From: Tamlana crocina
GTDB taxonomy: Bacteria > Bacteroidota > Bacteroidia > Flavobacteriales > Flavobacteriaceae
NCBI GenBank assembly: GCA_040429635.1
Contig: CP158972.1
Location: 3,603,501-3,667,500, forward strand
DNA: 64,000 bases
Direction of reading: 5' to 3'
The notes under the pieces are model-generated. The model saw only the letters and a list, made by a program, of their open reading frames with translations, made no database searches and was not told where the DNA came from. This document shows positions 35,751 to 45,600 of the stretch, in pieces (position 1 is the stretch's first letter; each line of letters begins with the position of its first letter). Made by a program: the position numbers and the translations under genes.

Positions 35751-36380
35751 ATGAAAAAAGAACTGGTTATTGTTTTTGTAAAAAACACCCAACTTGGCAA
35801 AGTAAAGACCCGATTAGCCAAAACCATTGGCGATGAAGCCGCTCTAACCGTCTATTCTGAATTAGTTAAAGTGACTGAAAACGCCGTAAAACATTTGGAT
35901 GCCGACGTTCAAATTCATTTTTCAAAACACATTGAAAAACTCGGTTGGAATGGATTTTTAAAAACTATTCAACAAGGTGAAGATTTGGGCGAACGCATGT
36001 ACAATGCTTTTCAAAATGGTTTTTCAGAAGGTTATGAGCGTATTGTACTCATTGGTTCCGATTTACCCGATATTTCAGAAAAACACATCTGCCAAGCTTT
36101 TGAAAGATTAAAAGAAAACAATGCTGTTTTTGGCCCTGCCGAAGATGGCGGCTATTACCTTGTAGGACTCAACCAAATGCGCCGTTCCATTTTTGAAAAC
36201 AAACCATGGAGCCAGCCTCAACTCTTAGCAGAAACCACCACAGAACTAAAGCAAAACAACATAAGTTTTACTACTTTAGAAACCTTAAACGATATTGATA
36301 CTTTTGAAGATTTAGTGACTTCAAAATTTTATCAAAACAACAACGCATTACAAGAAAAAATCAAGCAAATCCATGATTAA
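35751..36380 (+). CDS. Arsenosugar biosynthesis glycosyltransferase (TIGR04282 family, GT-A fold)
   Basis: A 209-residue nucleotide-sugar-transferase-like protein: VFVKNTQLGKVKTRLAKTIG is the nucleotide-binding start, LIGSDLPDI the metal-binding Asp region, and FGPAEDGGYYLVGL the characteristic family motif. It is thought to act in arsenosugar assembly; acceptor and donor are not established. It overlaps the purine nucleoside phosphorylase gene by eight bases. Confidence 0.9.
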   Translation: MKKELVIVFVKNTQLGKVKTRLAKTIGDEAALTVYSELVKVTENAVKHLDADVQIHFSKHIEKLGWNGFLKTIQQGEDLGERMYNAFQNGFSEGYERIVLIGSDLPDISEKHICQAFERLKENNAVFGPAEDGGYYLVGLNQMRRSIFENKPWSQPQLLAETTTELKQNNISFTTLETLNDIDTFEDLVTSKFYQNNNALQEKIKQIHD

Positions 36381-37185
36381 GTTTATAGAAGAAACAGTTG
36401 ATTACTTGCAAAATAGAGGTTTTGAAAACCCAGAAATCGGAATCATTCTCGGTACCGGTTTGGGGCAACTCATCAACGAGATAGAAATTATTAAAGAGGC
36501 AAGCTACAACCACATTCCCAATTTCCCAACAGCCACTGTCGAATTTCATAAAGGCAAACTCATTTACGGTGTTTTAGCCGGAAAAAAAGTAGTGGTGATG
36601 CAAGGTCGTTTTCATCTTTACGAAGGCTACACCTTGCAGGATGTAACCTTTCCTGTTCGCATCATGGAAAAGCTGGGCATAAAAACACTTTTGGTATCTA
36701 ACGCTGCTGGCGCAATCAACCTCAACTTTAAAAAAGGAGAACTTATGCTTATTGAAGACCATATTAACCTTCAGGGCAGTTCGCCATTGGCCTTTAAAGG
36801 TGTGAGTCTTTTAGGCGAACGCTTTACCGATATGAGTGCACCGTACGATGCCAAAATCAATGCCACTTTTAAAGACATCGCAAAAAGCAACGACATTACT
36901 CTACACGAAGGCGTGTACGCCAGTGTTGTAGGGCCTCAACTGGAAACCCGTGCCGAATACCGCATGCTAAAAATCATTGGCGCCGATGCCGTAGGTATGA
37001 GTACCGTTCCGGAAATTATTGTGGCCAACCATTTAAACTTAAGGGTAGCAGCCGTATCGGTTTTAACCGATGAATGCGACCCAGACAACCTGGAACCCGT
37101 TGACATAAAAGACATTATTTCCAGTGCAGAAAAAGCTGAGCCGCAAATGGTAACATTATTTAAAGCATTAATAGAAACACTTTGA
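36373..37185 (+). CDS. Purine-nucleoside phosphorylase
   Basis: A 270-residue trimeric-type PNP. GIILGTGLGQL is the phosphate loop, NAAGAINLNFKKGELMLIED the hallmark, and GVYASVVGPQLETRAEYRML the purine/substrate region. It cleaves purine nucleosides with phosphate. Its place inside the arsenosugar operon suggests that it removes adenine from the dimethylarsinoyl-adenosine made by ArsS/ArsM (inference). It overlaps the preceding glycosyltransferase gene by 8 bases. Ordinary purine salvage remains the alternative. Confidence 0.92.
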   Translation: MIKFIEETVDYLQNRGFENPEIGIILGTGLGQLINEIEIIKEASYNHIPNFPTATVEFHKGKLIYGVLAGKKVVVMQGRFHLYEGYTLQDVTFPVRIMEKLGIKTLLVSNAAGAINLNFKKGELMLIEDHINLQGSSPLAFKGVSLLGERFTDMSAPYDAKINATFKDIAKSNDITLHEGVYASVVGPQLETRAEYRMLKIIGADAVGMSTVPEIIVANHLNLRVAAVSVLTDECDPDNLEPVDIKDIISSAEKAEPQMVTLFKALIETL

Positions 37186-37269
37186 TAACAGGCATTCGAC
37201 GGTATGCAGTAGGCGTCAAAAAAAGCGCTGGATACTGTGACTGGATACTGCCACTGAAGACTGAAAAAC
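37186..37269. repeat. ACTG-rich irregular repeat between PNP and arsM
   Basis: The gap contains ATACTGTGACTGGATACTGC and CACTGAAGACTGA, about five ACTG units, plus the inverse CAGTAGGC upstream. It has no ORF. Confidence 0.4.
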
Positions 37270-38238
37270 ATGAGCTACCTAGAAACCACCCACAACGTTT
37301 ACAAAGAAGCCGCACTAACCCCAGACGTTGGGCTGTGCTGTACCACCAACCCTATTTGGGAATTGCCCGGATTAAAAATTCCGAAAATCATGCAAGAAAT
37401 GAACTATGGCTGCGGCTCAACGGTTCATGCCAGAGATTTATCGAACAATCCCAAAATGCTTTATGTGGGCGTGGGCGGCGGCATGGAATTGCTTCAGTTC
37501 GCTTATTTCAACCGAACAAAAAACGGTGTTGTTGGCATTGATGTGGTTGATGAAATGCTGGAAGCTTCCCGTAAGAATTTTGCTGAGGCCGAAGAACTTA
37601 ATCCGTGGTTTAAAAGCGAGTTTGTCGATTTAAAAAAAGGCGATGCACTCAACCTTCCCGTTGAAGACAACAGCATCGACGTGGGTGCTCAAAACTGCCT
37701 ATTCAATATTTTTAAAACCGATGACTTAAAAAAAGCTATTGCCGAAATGTACCGCGTTTTAAAACCACATGGCAAATTGGTAATGAGCGACCCCACTTGC
37801 GAACAGCCCATGAACGACACCCTTCGCAACGACGAAAGGCTACGTGCCCTGTGTTTAAGTGGCAGTTTACCCATTGCCGATTATGTAAAAATGCTCACCG
37901 ATGCAGGTTTTGGCACTATTGAAATCCGTGCCCGTAAGCCCTATCGTATTCTCGACCCAAAACACTACCCAACAGACGAGTTGATTTATATCGAATCCAT
38001 TGAAGTGGCCGCCATAAAAGACCCTATGCCTGAAGATGGACCTTGTGTTTTCACGGGAAAAGCGGCGATTTACTTTGGCACCGAAGATTATTTTGATGAC
38101 AAAAAAGGACACGTTTTACTGAAAAACCAACCCTTAGCGGTGTGCGACAAAACCGCCGGGGCTTTAGCGGCGTTAAACAGAGACGATATTTTTATTAGTG
38201 AATCTACCTTCCATTATGATGGTGGTGGGTGTTGCTAA
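37270..38238 (+). CDS. arsM: Arsenosugar biosynthesis arsenite methyltransferase ArsM
   Basis: A 322-residue SAM-dependent methyltransferase that methylates trivalent arsenic. The SAM loop is LYVGVGGGMELLQF (about 65-78). Thiol ligands for As(III) are suggested by C23/C24 and C48, and the protein ends in GGGCC, as do other arsenosugar-cluster ArsM proteins. It would supply the methylated arsenical to ArsS. The start is supported by similarity of the first residues (MSYLETTHNVYKEAA). It is followed 10 bases later by an MFS transporter. Confidence 0.93.
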   Translation: MSYLETTHNVYKEAALTPDVGLCCTTNPIWELPGLKIPKIMQEMNYGCGSTVHARDLSNNPKMLYVGVGGGMELLQFAYFNRTKNGVVGIDVVDEMLEASRKNFAEAEELNPWFKSEFVDLKKGDALNLPVEDNSIDVGAQNCLFNIFKTDDLKKAIAEMYRVLKPHGKLVMSDPTCEQPMNDTLRNDERLRALCLSGSLPIADYVKMLTDAGFGTIEIRARKPYRILDPKHYPTDELIYIESIEVAAIKDPMPEDGPCVFTGKAAIYFGTEDYFDDKKGHVLLKNQPLAVCDKTAGALAALNRDDIFISESTFHYDGGGCC

Positions 38239-38248
38239 ACTTTAAACC

Positions 38249-39424
38249 ATGCCTAGCTCCAAAAAAACATTAGCTTTAATTGTTTTAGCTCAGTTTTGCT
38301 GCACTTCGCTTTGGTTTGCTAGCAATGGTGTGATAAAAAATGTGATTTCAGAATTTAACCTGAACGAAAACGCCTTAGGTCATTTAACCTCGGCCATACA
38401 GTTTGGGTTTATTGTGGGCACATTAATATTTGCCGTATTTACTATTTCCGATAGGTTTTCGCCCTCAAAAGTATTTTTTGGTTCGGCCATTCTTGGCGCC
38501 CTATTCAACTTAGGCATATGTTGGCCAGAAAACAGCTTGATAAGCCTAATAATATTTCGTTTTTTAACGGGCTTTTTCTTGGCAGGAATTTACCCTGTAG
38601 GAATGAAAATTGCAGCCGATTATTTTGAAAAAGGCCTCGGAAAATCGCTCAGTTTTTTAGTCGGCGCCCTCGTTTTAGGCACTGCATTTCCGCATCTATT
38701 AAGTCAGTTTACAAATCCTAATATCTGGTACGCCGTTATTTTAGGTACTTCTGTACTATCAATTGTTGGAGGCACTTTAATCTTCACTTTGGTCCCCGAT
38801 GGCCCAAATAGATTACCTAGCAAAACCCTTGATTTGACTTCCTTTGTTTCCATTTTTAGAAACAAACCATTCCGTTCAGCGGCCTTTGGTTACTTTGGGC
38901 ACATGTGGGAACTTTATACCTTTTGGGCTTTTGTTCCGTTGGTTTTAAAATTTTACAACTCTCAATTCAAAAATGACTTAGACGTTTCGTTTTGGGCGTT
39001 TTTTATAATAGGCATTGGCAGTTTAGGCTGTGTTTTGGGCGGATTTCTGTCTGAAAAATTCAACGCTAAAATCATCAGCATTACGGCACTTTCACTTTCG
39101 GGGTTCTGTTGTTTGGTTTCGCCTTTTATATTTTCAGCGGCATCAAACACTTTACTTATTGCTGTCTTATTATTTTGGGGTGTCGCTGTTATTATAGATT
39201 CACCGCTGCTTTCCACATTAATTGCGCAAAACGCATCTCCAGACAAAAAAGGCACCGCGCTTACCATCGTAAACTGCATGGGCTATTGCATTACCATAGT
39301 AAGCATTCAACTAACCACTGTTTTTCTTGAATCCTATACCTTCATTTATATATTCAGCATTTTGGCCATTGGCCCCGTTTTTGGAGTAGTTTCATTGGTA
39401 AAAAACAAAGCCTTAAAAGGCTAA
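38249..39424 (+). CDS. MFS transporter in the arsenosugar operon
   Basis: A 391-residue inner-membrane protein with about 12 hydrophobic helices. The N-terminal half has the MFS-like segments GFIVGTLIFAVFTISDRFSP and FLTGFFLAGIYPVGMKIAAD. Substrate cannot be read from the sequence; by position it probably moves an arsenical or an arsenosugar product. Its stop overlaps the next start as TAATG, showing tight translational coupling. Confidence 0.88.
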   Translation: MPSSKKTLALIVLAQFCCTSLWFASNGVIKNVISEFNLNENALGHLTSAIQFGFIVGTLIFAVFTISDRFSPSKVFFGSAILGALFNLGICWPENSLISLIIFRFLTGFFLAGIYPVGMKIAADYFEKGLGKSLSFLVGALVLGTAFPHLLSQFTNPNIWYAVILGTSVLSIVGGTLIFTLVPDGPNRLPSKTLDLTSFVSIFRNKPFRSAAFGYFGHMWELYTFWAFVPLVLKFYNSQFKNDLDVSFWAFFIIGIGSLGCVLGGFLSEKFNAKIISITALSLSGFCCLVSPFIFSAASNTLLIAVLLFWGVAVIIDSPLLSTLIAQNASPDKKGTALTIVNCMGYCITIVSIQLTTVFLESYTFIYIFSILAIGPVFGVVSLVKNKALKG

Positions 39425-40320
39425 TGAGCACTATGGAAAGGTATATTGAAATTATTTTGAACGCTTACAAAGGATACTGGAATTATCTAAAAAACGAGAT
39501 ATTCTTCCCAAACCATTGGGACAATTATTTTTATGGGTTAATTATCATTTCATTAGCCGTTTGGCTCTTGGAAATCATCTTTCCGTGGCGGAAGAAACAA
39601 GCCATCTTCAGAAAGGATTTTTGGCTCGATACCTTTTACATGTTTTTCAATTTCTTTTTACTGAACCTTATTGTCCTCATAGCCTTATCGAACACGGCCG
39701 AACATATGTTTAATGATATTTTAGGTGTTTTTGGATTGAGCATTTCCAACGTTCAACTTTTTGATGTGGATACACTACCCAAATGGCTGGGGTTGCTCAT
39801 TTTCTTTTTAGTTTCCGATTTTGTTCAATGGAATACCCACCGCCTTTTACACCGCGTGCCTTTCTTATGGGAATTTCATAAAGTGCATCATTCGGTGAAA
39901 CAAATGGGCTTTGCAGCACATTTACGCTACCATTGGATGGAACCCGTGGTTTACAAATCGGCACTTTATATTCCCATTGCCCTCATCGGCGGTTTTGATG
40001 CGCAAGATGTCGCAATAGTCCACTTTTTTGCCATTACCATTGGCCATCTAAACCACGCTAATTTAGGTTGGGATTACGGCATTTTTAAATACATTTTCAA
40101 CAACCCGAAAATGCACATTTGGCACCACGCTAAAGCTTTGCCCGAACATGTTAGGTATGGTGTAAATTACGGACTAACCTTGAGTATTTGGGATTACCTC
40201 TTTAAAACCGACTATTTGCCGTATAGCGGAAAAGACATTGAATTGGGCTTTGAAGGCGACCATAATTTCCCAAAAAAATTTATGGAACAAGAGTTGTTTC
40301 CATTCACAAAAAAACAATGA
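39424..40320 (+). CDS. Fatty acid hydroxylase/sterol desaturase-family membrane enzyme
   Basis: A 298-residue integral-membrane di-iron oxygenase. The His boxes are HRLLHR (139-144), HKVHH (152-156), HLNH (208-211) and HIWHH (231-235). Three or four transmembrane segments lie before and between them. The family hydroxylates or desaturates lipids. In an arsenosugar operon a lipid-modifying enzyme suggests an arsenolipid or arsenosugar-phospholipid step, which is inference. Start overlaps the MFS stop; its end overlaps the DUF547 start (ATGA). Confidence 0.88.
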   Translation: MSTMERYIEIILNAYKGYWNYLKNEIFFPNHWDNYFYGLIIISLAVWLLEIIFPWRKKQAIFRKDFWLDTFYMFFNFFLLNLIVLIALSNTAEHMFNDILGVFGLSISNVQLFDVDTLPKWLGLLIFFLVSDFVQWNTHRLLHRVPFLWEFHKVHHSVKQMGFAAHLRYHWMEPVVYKSALYIPIALIGGFDAQDVAIVHFFAITIGHLNHANLGWDYGIFKYIFNNPKMHIWHHAKALPEHVRYGVNYGLTLSIWDYLFKTDYLPYSGKDIELGFEGDHNFPKKFMEQELFPFTKKQ

Positions 40321-41018
40321 TTAAAAGATTACTGATTGGCTTTGCAATTTCTTTTGGGTTATTTGCCCAAGCACAACATTTTGACCACAGTAAATTTTCA
40401 GAACTCTTACAAGCCCATGTTTCGGAAGGTGGAAACGTAAACTACAGTACCATAAAAGCTAACCCCAATGTTTTAAACCAATATTTAGCTGAATTTTCAA
40501 AAGCGCATCCTACGGAATCGTGGCCTAAAAACGAAACCTTAGCCTATTGGATTAACGCTTACAATGCCTTTACCATCAAATTGATTATTGACAATTACCC
40601 CATAAAAAGCATTAAAGACCTTAAACATCCGTGGGACCAAAAATTTATTCCCATTAACGGAAAGTTACTTTCGCTCAACCATATTGAACATGACATTTTA
40701 CGTAAAATGGGCGAACCTCGCATCCATTTTGCTATTGTTTGCGCCTCGCACTCTTGTCCGAAACTACAAAATGAAGCTTTTGTTCCTTCCCGCTTAGATA
40801 ATCAGCTCACCCATGCGACTAAAACATTTTTAAACGACCCTGAAAAGAATGTCATCTCTAAAAATCTCATAGAACTTTCAAAAATCTTTAAATGGTTTAA
40901 AAAGGATTTTGAAGAAAACGGCTCTTTAATTGAATTTATAAGCCCATACACTGAAACTACTATTTCAAAAGCTGCAAAAATTAAATACAAAGACTACAAT
41001 TGGACTTTAAATGAGTAA
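40317..41018 (+). CDS. DUF547 domain secreted protein (copy 1)
   Basis: A 233-residue exported protein with signal peptide MIKRLLIGFAISFGLFAQAQ. The DUF547 core has AYWINAYNAFTIKLIIDNYP, HFAIVCASHSCPKL and a terminal YDYNW-like KYKDYNWTLNE. DUF547 has no established reaction; Cys, His and Ser in the CASHSCP motif resemble an active site. It is coupled to the hydroxylase and followed by a glycosyltransferase. A paralogue lies at 51162-51875. Confidence 0.88.
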   Translation: MIKRLLIGFAISFGLFAQAQHFDHSKFSELLQAHVSEGGNVNYSTIKANPNVLNQYLAEFSKAHPTESWPKNETLAYWINAYNAFTIKLIIDNYPIKSIKDLKHPWDQKFIPINGKLLSLNHIEHDILRKMGEPRIHFAIVCASHSCPKLQNEAFVPSRLDNQLTHATKTFLNDPEKNVISKNLIELSKIFKWFKKDFEENGSLIEFISPYTETTISKAAKIKYKDYNWTLNE

Positions 41019-41027
41019 ATTTACAAT

Positions 41028-41750
41028 ATGCACCTCATTTCAACCATTATTCCTGTTTTAAACGAAGCAGCCCATATTGGCCAATTATTAGATTATTTGG
41101 CTAAAAACGTAAAAAACAAAACCCATTTCGAAATTATAATTGTAGATGGCGGCAGTACCGACGGCACAGAAAAAGTTGTCCGTTCATTCATTGAAAATAA
41201 CGGCACTAAAATTAGATTAACGCTTTTACATTCAGAAAAAGGTCGTGCCAAACAAATGAATTACGGCACACAGCACGCCCAAGGCAACATCCTTTATTTT
41301 TTGCATGCCGACTCGTTTCCGCCCAAACATTTCGACCAATTTATAGTCAATGAAATAAAAAGAGGCAATCCAGCAGGATGTTTTAGAATGCAATTCGACA
41401 GCAACCATTGGTGGCTACAATTGGCGAGTTGGCTCACGCAATTCAATTGGCGGGCTTGCCGCGGAGGCGACCAAAGTCAGTTTATCACTAAATCTCTGTT
41501 TAATGACATAGGCGGTTTTGATGAGCGCTACGTGATTTACGAAGACAATATTTTAATCAACGCCCTTTACGAGAGACAGCAATTTGTAGTGATTAATAAA
41601 AAACTGAAAACTTCAGCCAGAATGTACCGCAAGCACAGCATTTGGAAAGTACAATACCTCTATTGGTCTATTCACATCAAAAAATGGCTTGGTGCTGATG
41701 CTAATCAGCTTTACCAACATTATAAACGTCACCTTTCAACAAACAACTAG
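41028..41750 (+). CDS. Arsenosugar biosynthesis glycosyltransferase (TIGR04283 family, GT2)
   Basis: A 240-residue family-2 glycosyltransferase. STIIPVLNEAAHIGQLLDYL begins the GT-A fold, IIIVDGGSTDGTEKVV gives nucleotide binding, FLHADSFPP is the DxD-like motif, and GGDQSQFITKSLFNDIGGFD is the family-specific part. The C-terminal segment (SARMYRKHSIWKVQYLYWS) is amphipathic. Found with ArsS in many genomes; the sugar acceptor is unknown. It ends the operon and overlaps the convergent phosphatase gene by 4 bases. Confidence 0.9.
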   Translation: MHLISTIIPVLNEAAHIGQLLDYLAKNVKNKTHFEIIIVDGGSTDGTEKVVRSFIENNGTKIRLTLLHSEKGRAKQMNYGTQHAQGNILYFLHADSFPPKHFDQFIVNEIKRGNPAGCFRMQFDSNHWWLQLASWLTQFNWRACRGGDQSQFITKSLFNDIGGFDERYVIYEDNILINALYERQQFVVINKKLKTSARMYRKHSIWKVQYLYWSIHIKKWLGADANQLYQHYKRHLSTNN

Positions 41751-42478
41751 TCCTTGTTTCTTCCCTTTTCGTTGGGATACAAACAAGGCAAATTATCACT
41801 TTGCCAAAAGCTTTTAGTTTCGATATCCATGGCTGTTAATTTACCCTTAAAAGCTGCGCCCGTATCAACGTTCCATACGTTTGTGGCATTCATGGGTTTT
41901 TCAACACCAAAGTTTGTGGTTGGCGTGTGGCCAATATAAATTTCGTGGTAATGGGTCAGTCGTTTTGGAAACAATTCAGAATCCCTTTCAATACTTTTAT
42001 CCATGGTCAAGGCCATTTCCCAAAGCGTTCTATCAAAATACAAAGTGGCTTGGAACACTTCTTTTTCAACCCCATGCATCGAAGTAAAACCAGCGTGTAG
42101 AAACAAGCGGTTTTTATCATCCAAATGATACATTTTTAGGTTTTCAAAAAAAGCTAAATGCTTTTGTTTATCCTCTTTTGAAAAACCAGAATAGCTTTCC
42201 ATGGTTTCTTTTCCACCATGGATGTACCAAGTCATATCCACGCTTCCGTCGCGCAACCATTCCTCGCACCACACATCGTGGTTTCCTTTTATAAAGATAC
42301 AATTGATTTTCTCAGAAAGTTCAATTAAAAACTGAATCACCTGTGCCGACTCGCTCCAACCATCTACATAGTCACCCATAAAAATAAGCGTGTCGCCATC
42401 TTTAATTTCCAATTTATTTAAAAGCTGAACCAAAGCTTTAAGTCCGCCATGAATATCTCCAATTGCTAATACCCGCAT
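41747..42478 (-). CDS. Metallophosphatase (serine/threonine phosphatase-like)
   Basis: A 243-residue calcineurin-like phosphoesterase with the metal motifs GDIHGG (7-12), GDYVDGW, KGNHDVW and a later GHTPTTNFG. There is no signal peptide. Substrates of this PrpA/PrpB-like type include phosphoproteins and small phospho-compounds, and none can be named here. It is convergent with the arsenosugar operon, so a role there is not implied. Confidence 0.87.
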   Translation of the reverse strand: MRVLAIGDIHGGLKALVQLLNKLEIKDGDTLIFMGDYVDGWSESAQVIQFLIELSEKINCIFIKGNHDVWCEEWLRDGSVDMTWYIHGGKETMESYSGFSKEDKQKHLAFFENLKMYHLDDKNRLFLHAGFTSMHGVEKEVFQATLYFDRTLWEMALTMDKSIERDSELFPKRLTHYHEIYIGHTPTTNFGVEKPMNATNVWNVDTGAAFKGKLTAMDIETKSFWQSDNLPCLYPNEKGRNKD

Positions 42479-42619
42479 AATATTTTGTTTTCAGCAAAAC
42501 TAAGGGTTTACCAGCAAAATAGTCAAGTGCAATATTAAATTAAGTTTAAATGGTTGACATACACCTGTTGAAATTTGTATTTTAAGCACTATATTTAATG
42601 ACAAACTAACACGCATCGT

Positions 42620-45600
42620 ATGAAAATAAAAAAAGTTTTAGTGGCCAACCGCGGCGAAATTGCTATCAGAATTTTTAGAGCCTGCACCGAAATCAACATA
42701 AAAACCGTGGGCATTTACACCTACGAAGACCGTTATTCTCTGCATCGTTACAAAGCCGACGAGTCCTATCAAATCGGTGAAGATAACGAGCCGCTAAAAC
42801 CTTATTTGGATATTAATGCGATTATAAAAATTGCCATTGAAAATGGTGTTGATGCCATTCATCCGGGTTACGGATTTCTTTCTGAAAATGCCAAATTCGC
42901 ACAAGCCTGTGAAGACAACGGTATTGTTTTCGTCGGCCCTAAAGTATCCGTTTTGAAAGCTTTAGGTGATAAAATAACTGCCAAGGAAGTAGCTATTTCA
43001 AACAACATTCCCATCATAAAAAGTAACGAAAAGCCATTGATTGATGTTGACACGGCCATTTCTGAAGCTAAAAAAATAGGCTACCCCATTATGCTTAAAG
43101 CAGCCTCTGGTGGTGGCGGGCGTGGCATGCGTGTGATAAGAAATGTTGACGAACTAAAAAAAGCTTACACCGAAAGTAAGCGCGAAGCCTTAAATGCTTT
43201 TGGCGACGACACCGTTTTTCTCGAAAAATTTGTTGAAAACCCAAAACACATTGAAATACAGATTGTGGCCGATAGCCATGGCAATACCGTTCACCTTTTT
43301 GAACGCGATTGCTCGGTACAACGTCGCTACCAAAAAGTGATTGAATTTGCACCATCGTATGGGCTAAAAGAGGAAACCAAACAGGCCCTTTACGATTATG
43401 CTATTAAAATTTGTACTGCGGTTGATTATAACAATATTGGTACCGTGGAGTTTTTGGTGGATGACGACGATTCCATCTATTTTATTGAAGTGAACCCCCG
43501 TATTCAAGTAGAACACACGGTAACCGAAGTAATTACCAATATCGATTTGGTAAAAACCCAGCTCTTTATCGCCGGAGGCTATAAACTAAGCGACGAGCAA
43601 ATAAAAATCGCTAGCCAAGAATCATTAAAAATAAACGGCTATGCCCTGCAATGCCGCGTAACTACCGAAGACCCACAAAACGATTTTAAACCCGACTACG
43701 GAACGGTGTTAGCTTACCGAAGTGCATCGGGTTTTGGAATTCGACTCGACGCGGGAAGTATTTACCAAGGCGCCAAAATTTCGCCGTTTTTCGATTCTAT
43801 GCTAGTAAAAGTTACCGCTCACGGCCGAACGCTTGACGGAGCCAGCAGGAAAATACGCCGGGCACTGGCCGAGTTTAGAATCCGTGGTGTTAAAACCAAC
43901 ATGCCTTTCCTCGATAACATTTTAAAGCACGACACTTTTAGGCAGGGTCAGGTTACGGTTAATTTCATCAAGCAAAACCCAGATTTATTCCAATTTAAAG
44001 CTCCAAGAAACCGTGCTACAAAATTAATCACTTATTTAGGCGATATTATTGTGAATGGTAATCCGGATGTTAAAAAAGTGGATCCGAACAAAACTTTTGT
44101 AAAACCCAAAGTACCCAAGTTTGACACCTATGCAGATTATCCCGAAGGCACAAAAAACCTTTTGACCAAATTAGGGCCTGACAAGTTTTCCGAGTGGCTT
44201 AAAAATGAAAAGAAAGTCCATTTTACCGATACCACCATGCGCGATGCCCACCAAAGTTTGTTGGCTACCCGCATGCGAACTTTCGATATGCTAAAGGTAG
44301 CTGAAGGCTATGCCAAAAACCATCCCGACATTTTTAGTATGGAAGTTTGGGGCGGTGCCACTTTCGATGTGTGCTTGCGTTTTCTTCAAGAAAATCCGTG
44401 GGAACGCTTGCGTTTATTACGAAAAGCCATGCCCAATTTACTGCTACAAATGCTCATCCGTGGTTCTAACGGCGTGGGTTACAAAGCTTACCCTGATAAT
44501 TTGATTGGTGAGTTCGTTGAGCATTCTTGGGAAAATGGCGTTGATGTATTCCGTATTTTCGACTCCTTAAACTGGATGAAATCGCTTGCCCCTTGTATTG
44601 AACACGTTCGTACGCGTACCAAAGGTTTGGCCGAAGGCTCCATTTGTTACACCAACGATATTTTAAATCCCGACAACAAAAAGTACGATTTAAAATATTA
44701 CGTGAGTCTAGCCAAGGACCTCGAAAATGCGGGCGCCCATATTTTAGGAGTGAAAGATATGGCCGGTTTATTGAAACCTTATGCTGCCTTCGAACTCATT
44801 TCAGCACTAAAATCGGAATTGAATATCCCCGTGCACCTGCATACTCATGATACTTCTTCCATTCAATCTGCTACCTATTTAAAGGCTATTGAAGCTGGTG
44901 TTGATGTGGTTGATGTTGCTCTGGGCGGATTATCAGGCTTAACCTCGCAGCCTAATTTTAATTCGGTAGTGGAAATGTTGAAATTTCAGGAGCGTGCTAG
45001 TGATATTAACATCGATTCACTAAACGAATATTCCAATTATTGGGAAACGGTTAGGGAATATTATTATCCTTTTGAATCAGGTTTGAAAGCGGGATCGGGT
45101 GAAGTATTTAAGCATGAAATTCCCGGCGGACAATATTCAAACCTAAAACCTCAAGCCAGAGCACTTGGTTTGGAAGATCGTTTCCATGAAATCACTAAAA
45201 TGTACAGCGACGTTAATCAATTGTTCGGCGACATTGTTAAAGTAACACCCAGCTCGAAAGTGGTTGGCGATATGGCGCAATACTTGGTAAGTAACAACCT
45301 GACTATTCAAGATGTTTTGGAAAGGGGCGAAAGTTTATCCTTTCCACAATCGGTGGTCGATTTCTTTAAAGGTGACTTGGGCCAGCCCATTGGCGGATTT
45401 CCAAAAGATTTGCAAAAAATCATTTTAAAAGACCAAAAACCCTATTCCGATAGACCCAATGAGCACATGCCGCCGTTGGATCTGGAAAAGGAATATGAAG
45501 ATTTTAAAAAAATATTCGAACAGGATTTAAGCCGAAATATTGATTATACCGATTTTCTGTCTTACCAATTGTATCCGAAGGTATTTACCGATGCCTACAA

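Noticed and set aside
37182-37541. 119-residue ORF between PNP and arsM in another frame
   Set aside because: It starts in the repeat and runs through arsM out of frame; the Arg/Pro/Asn-rich sequence resembles nothing.
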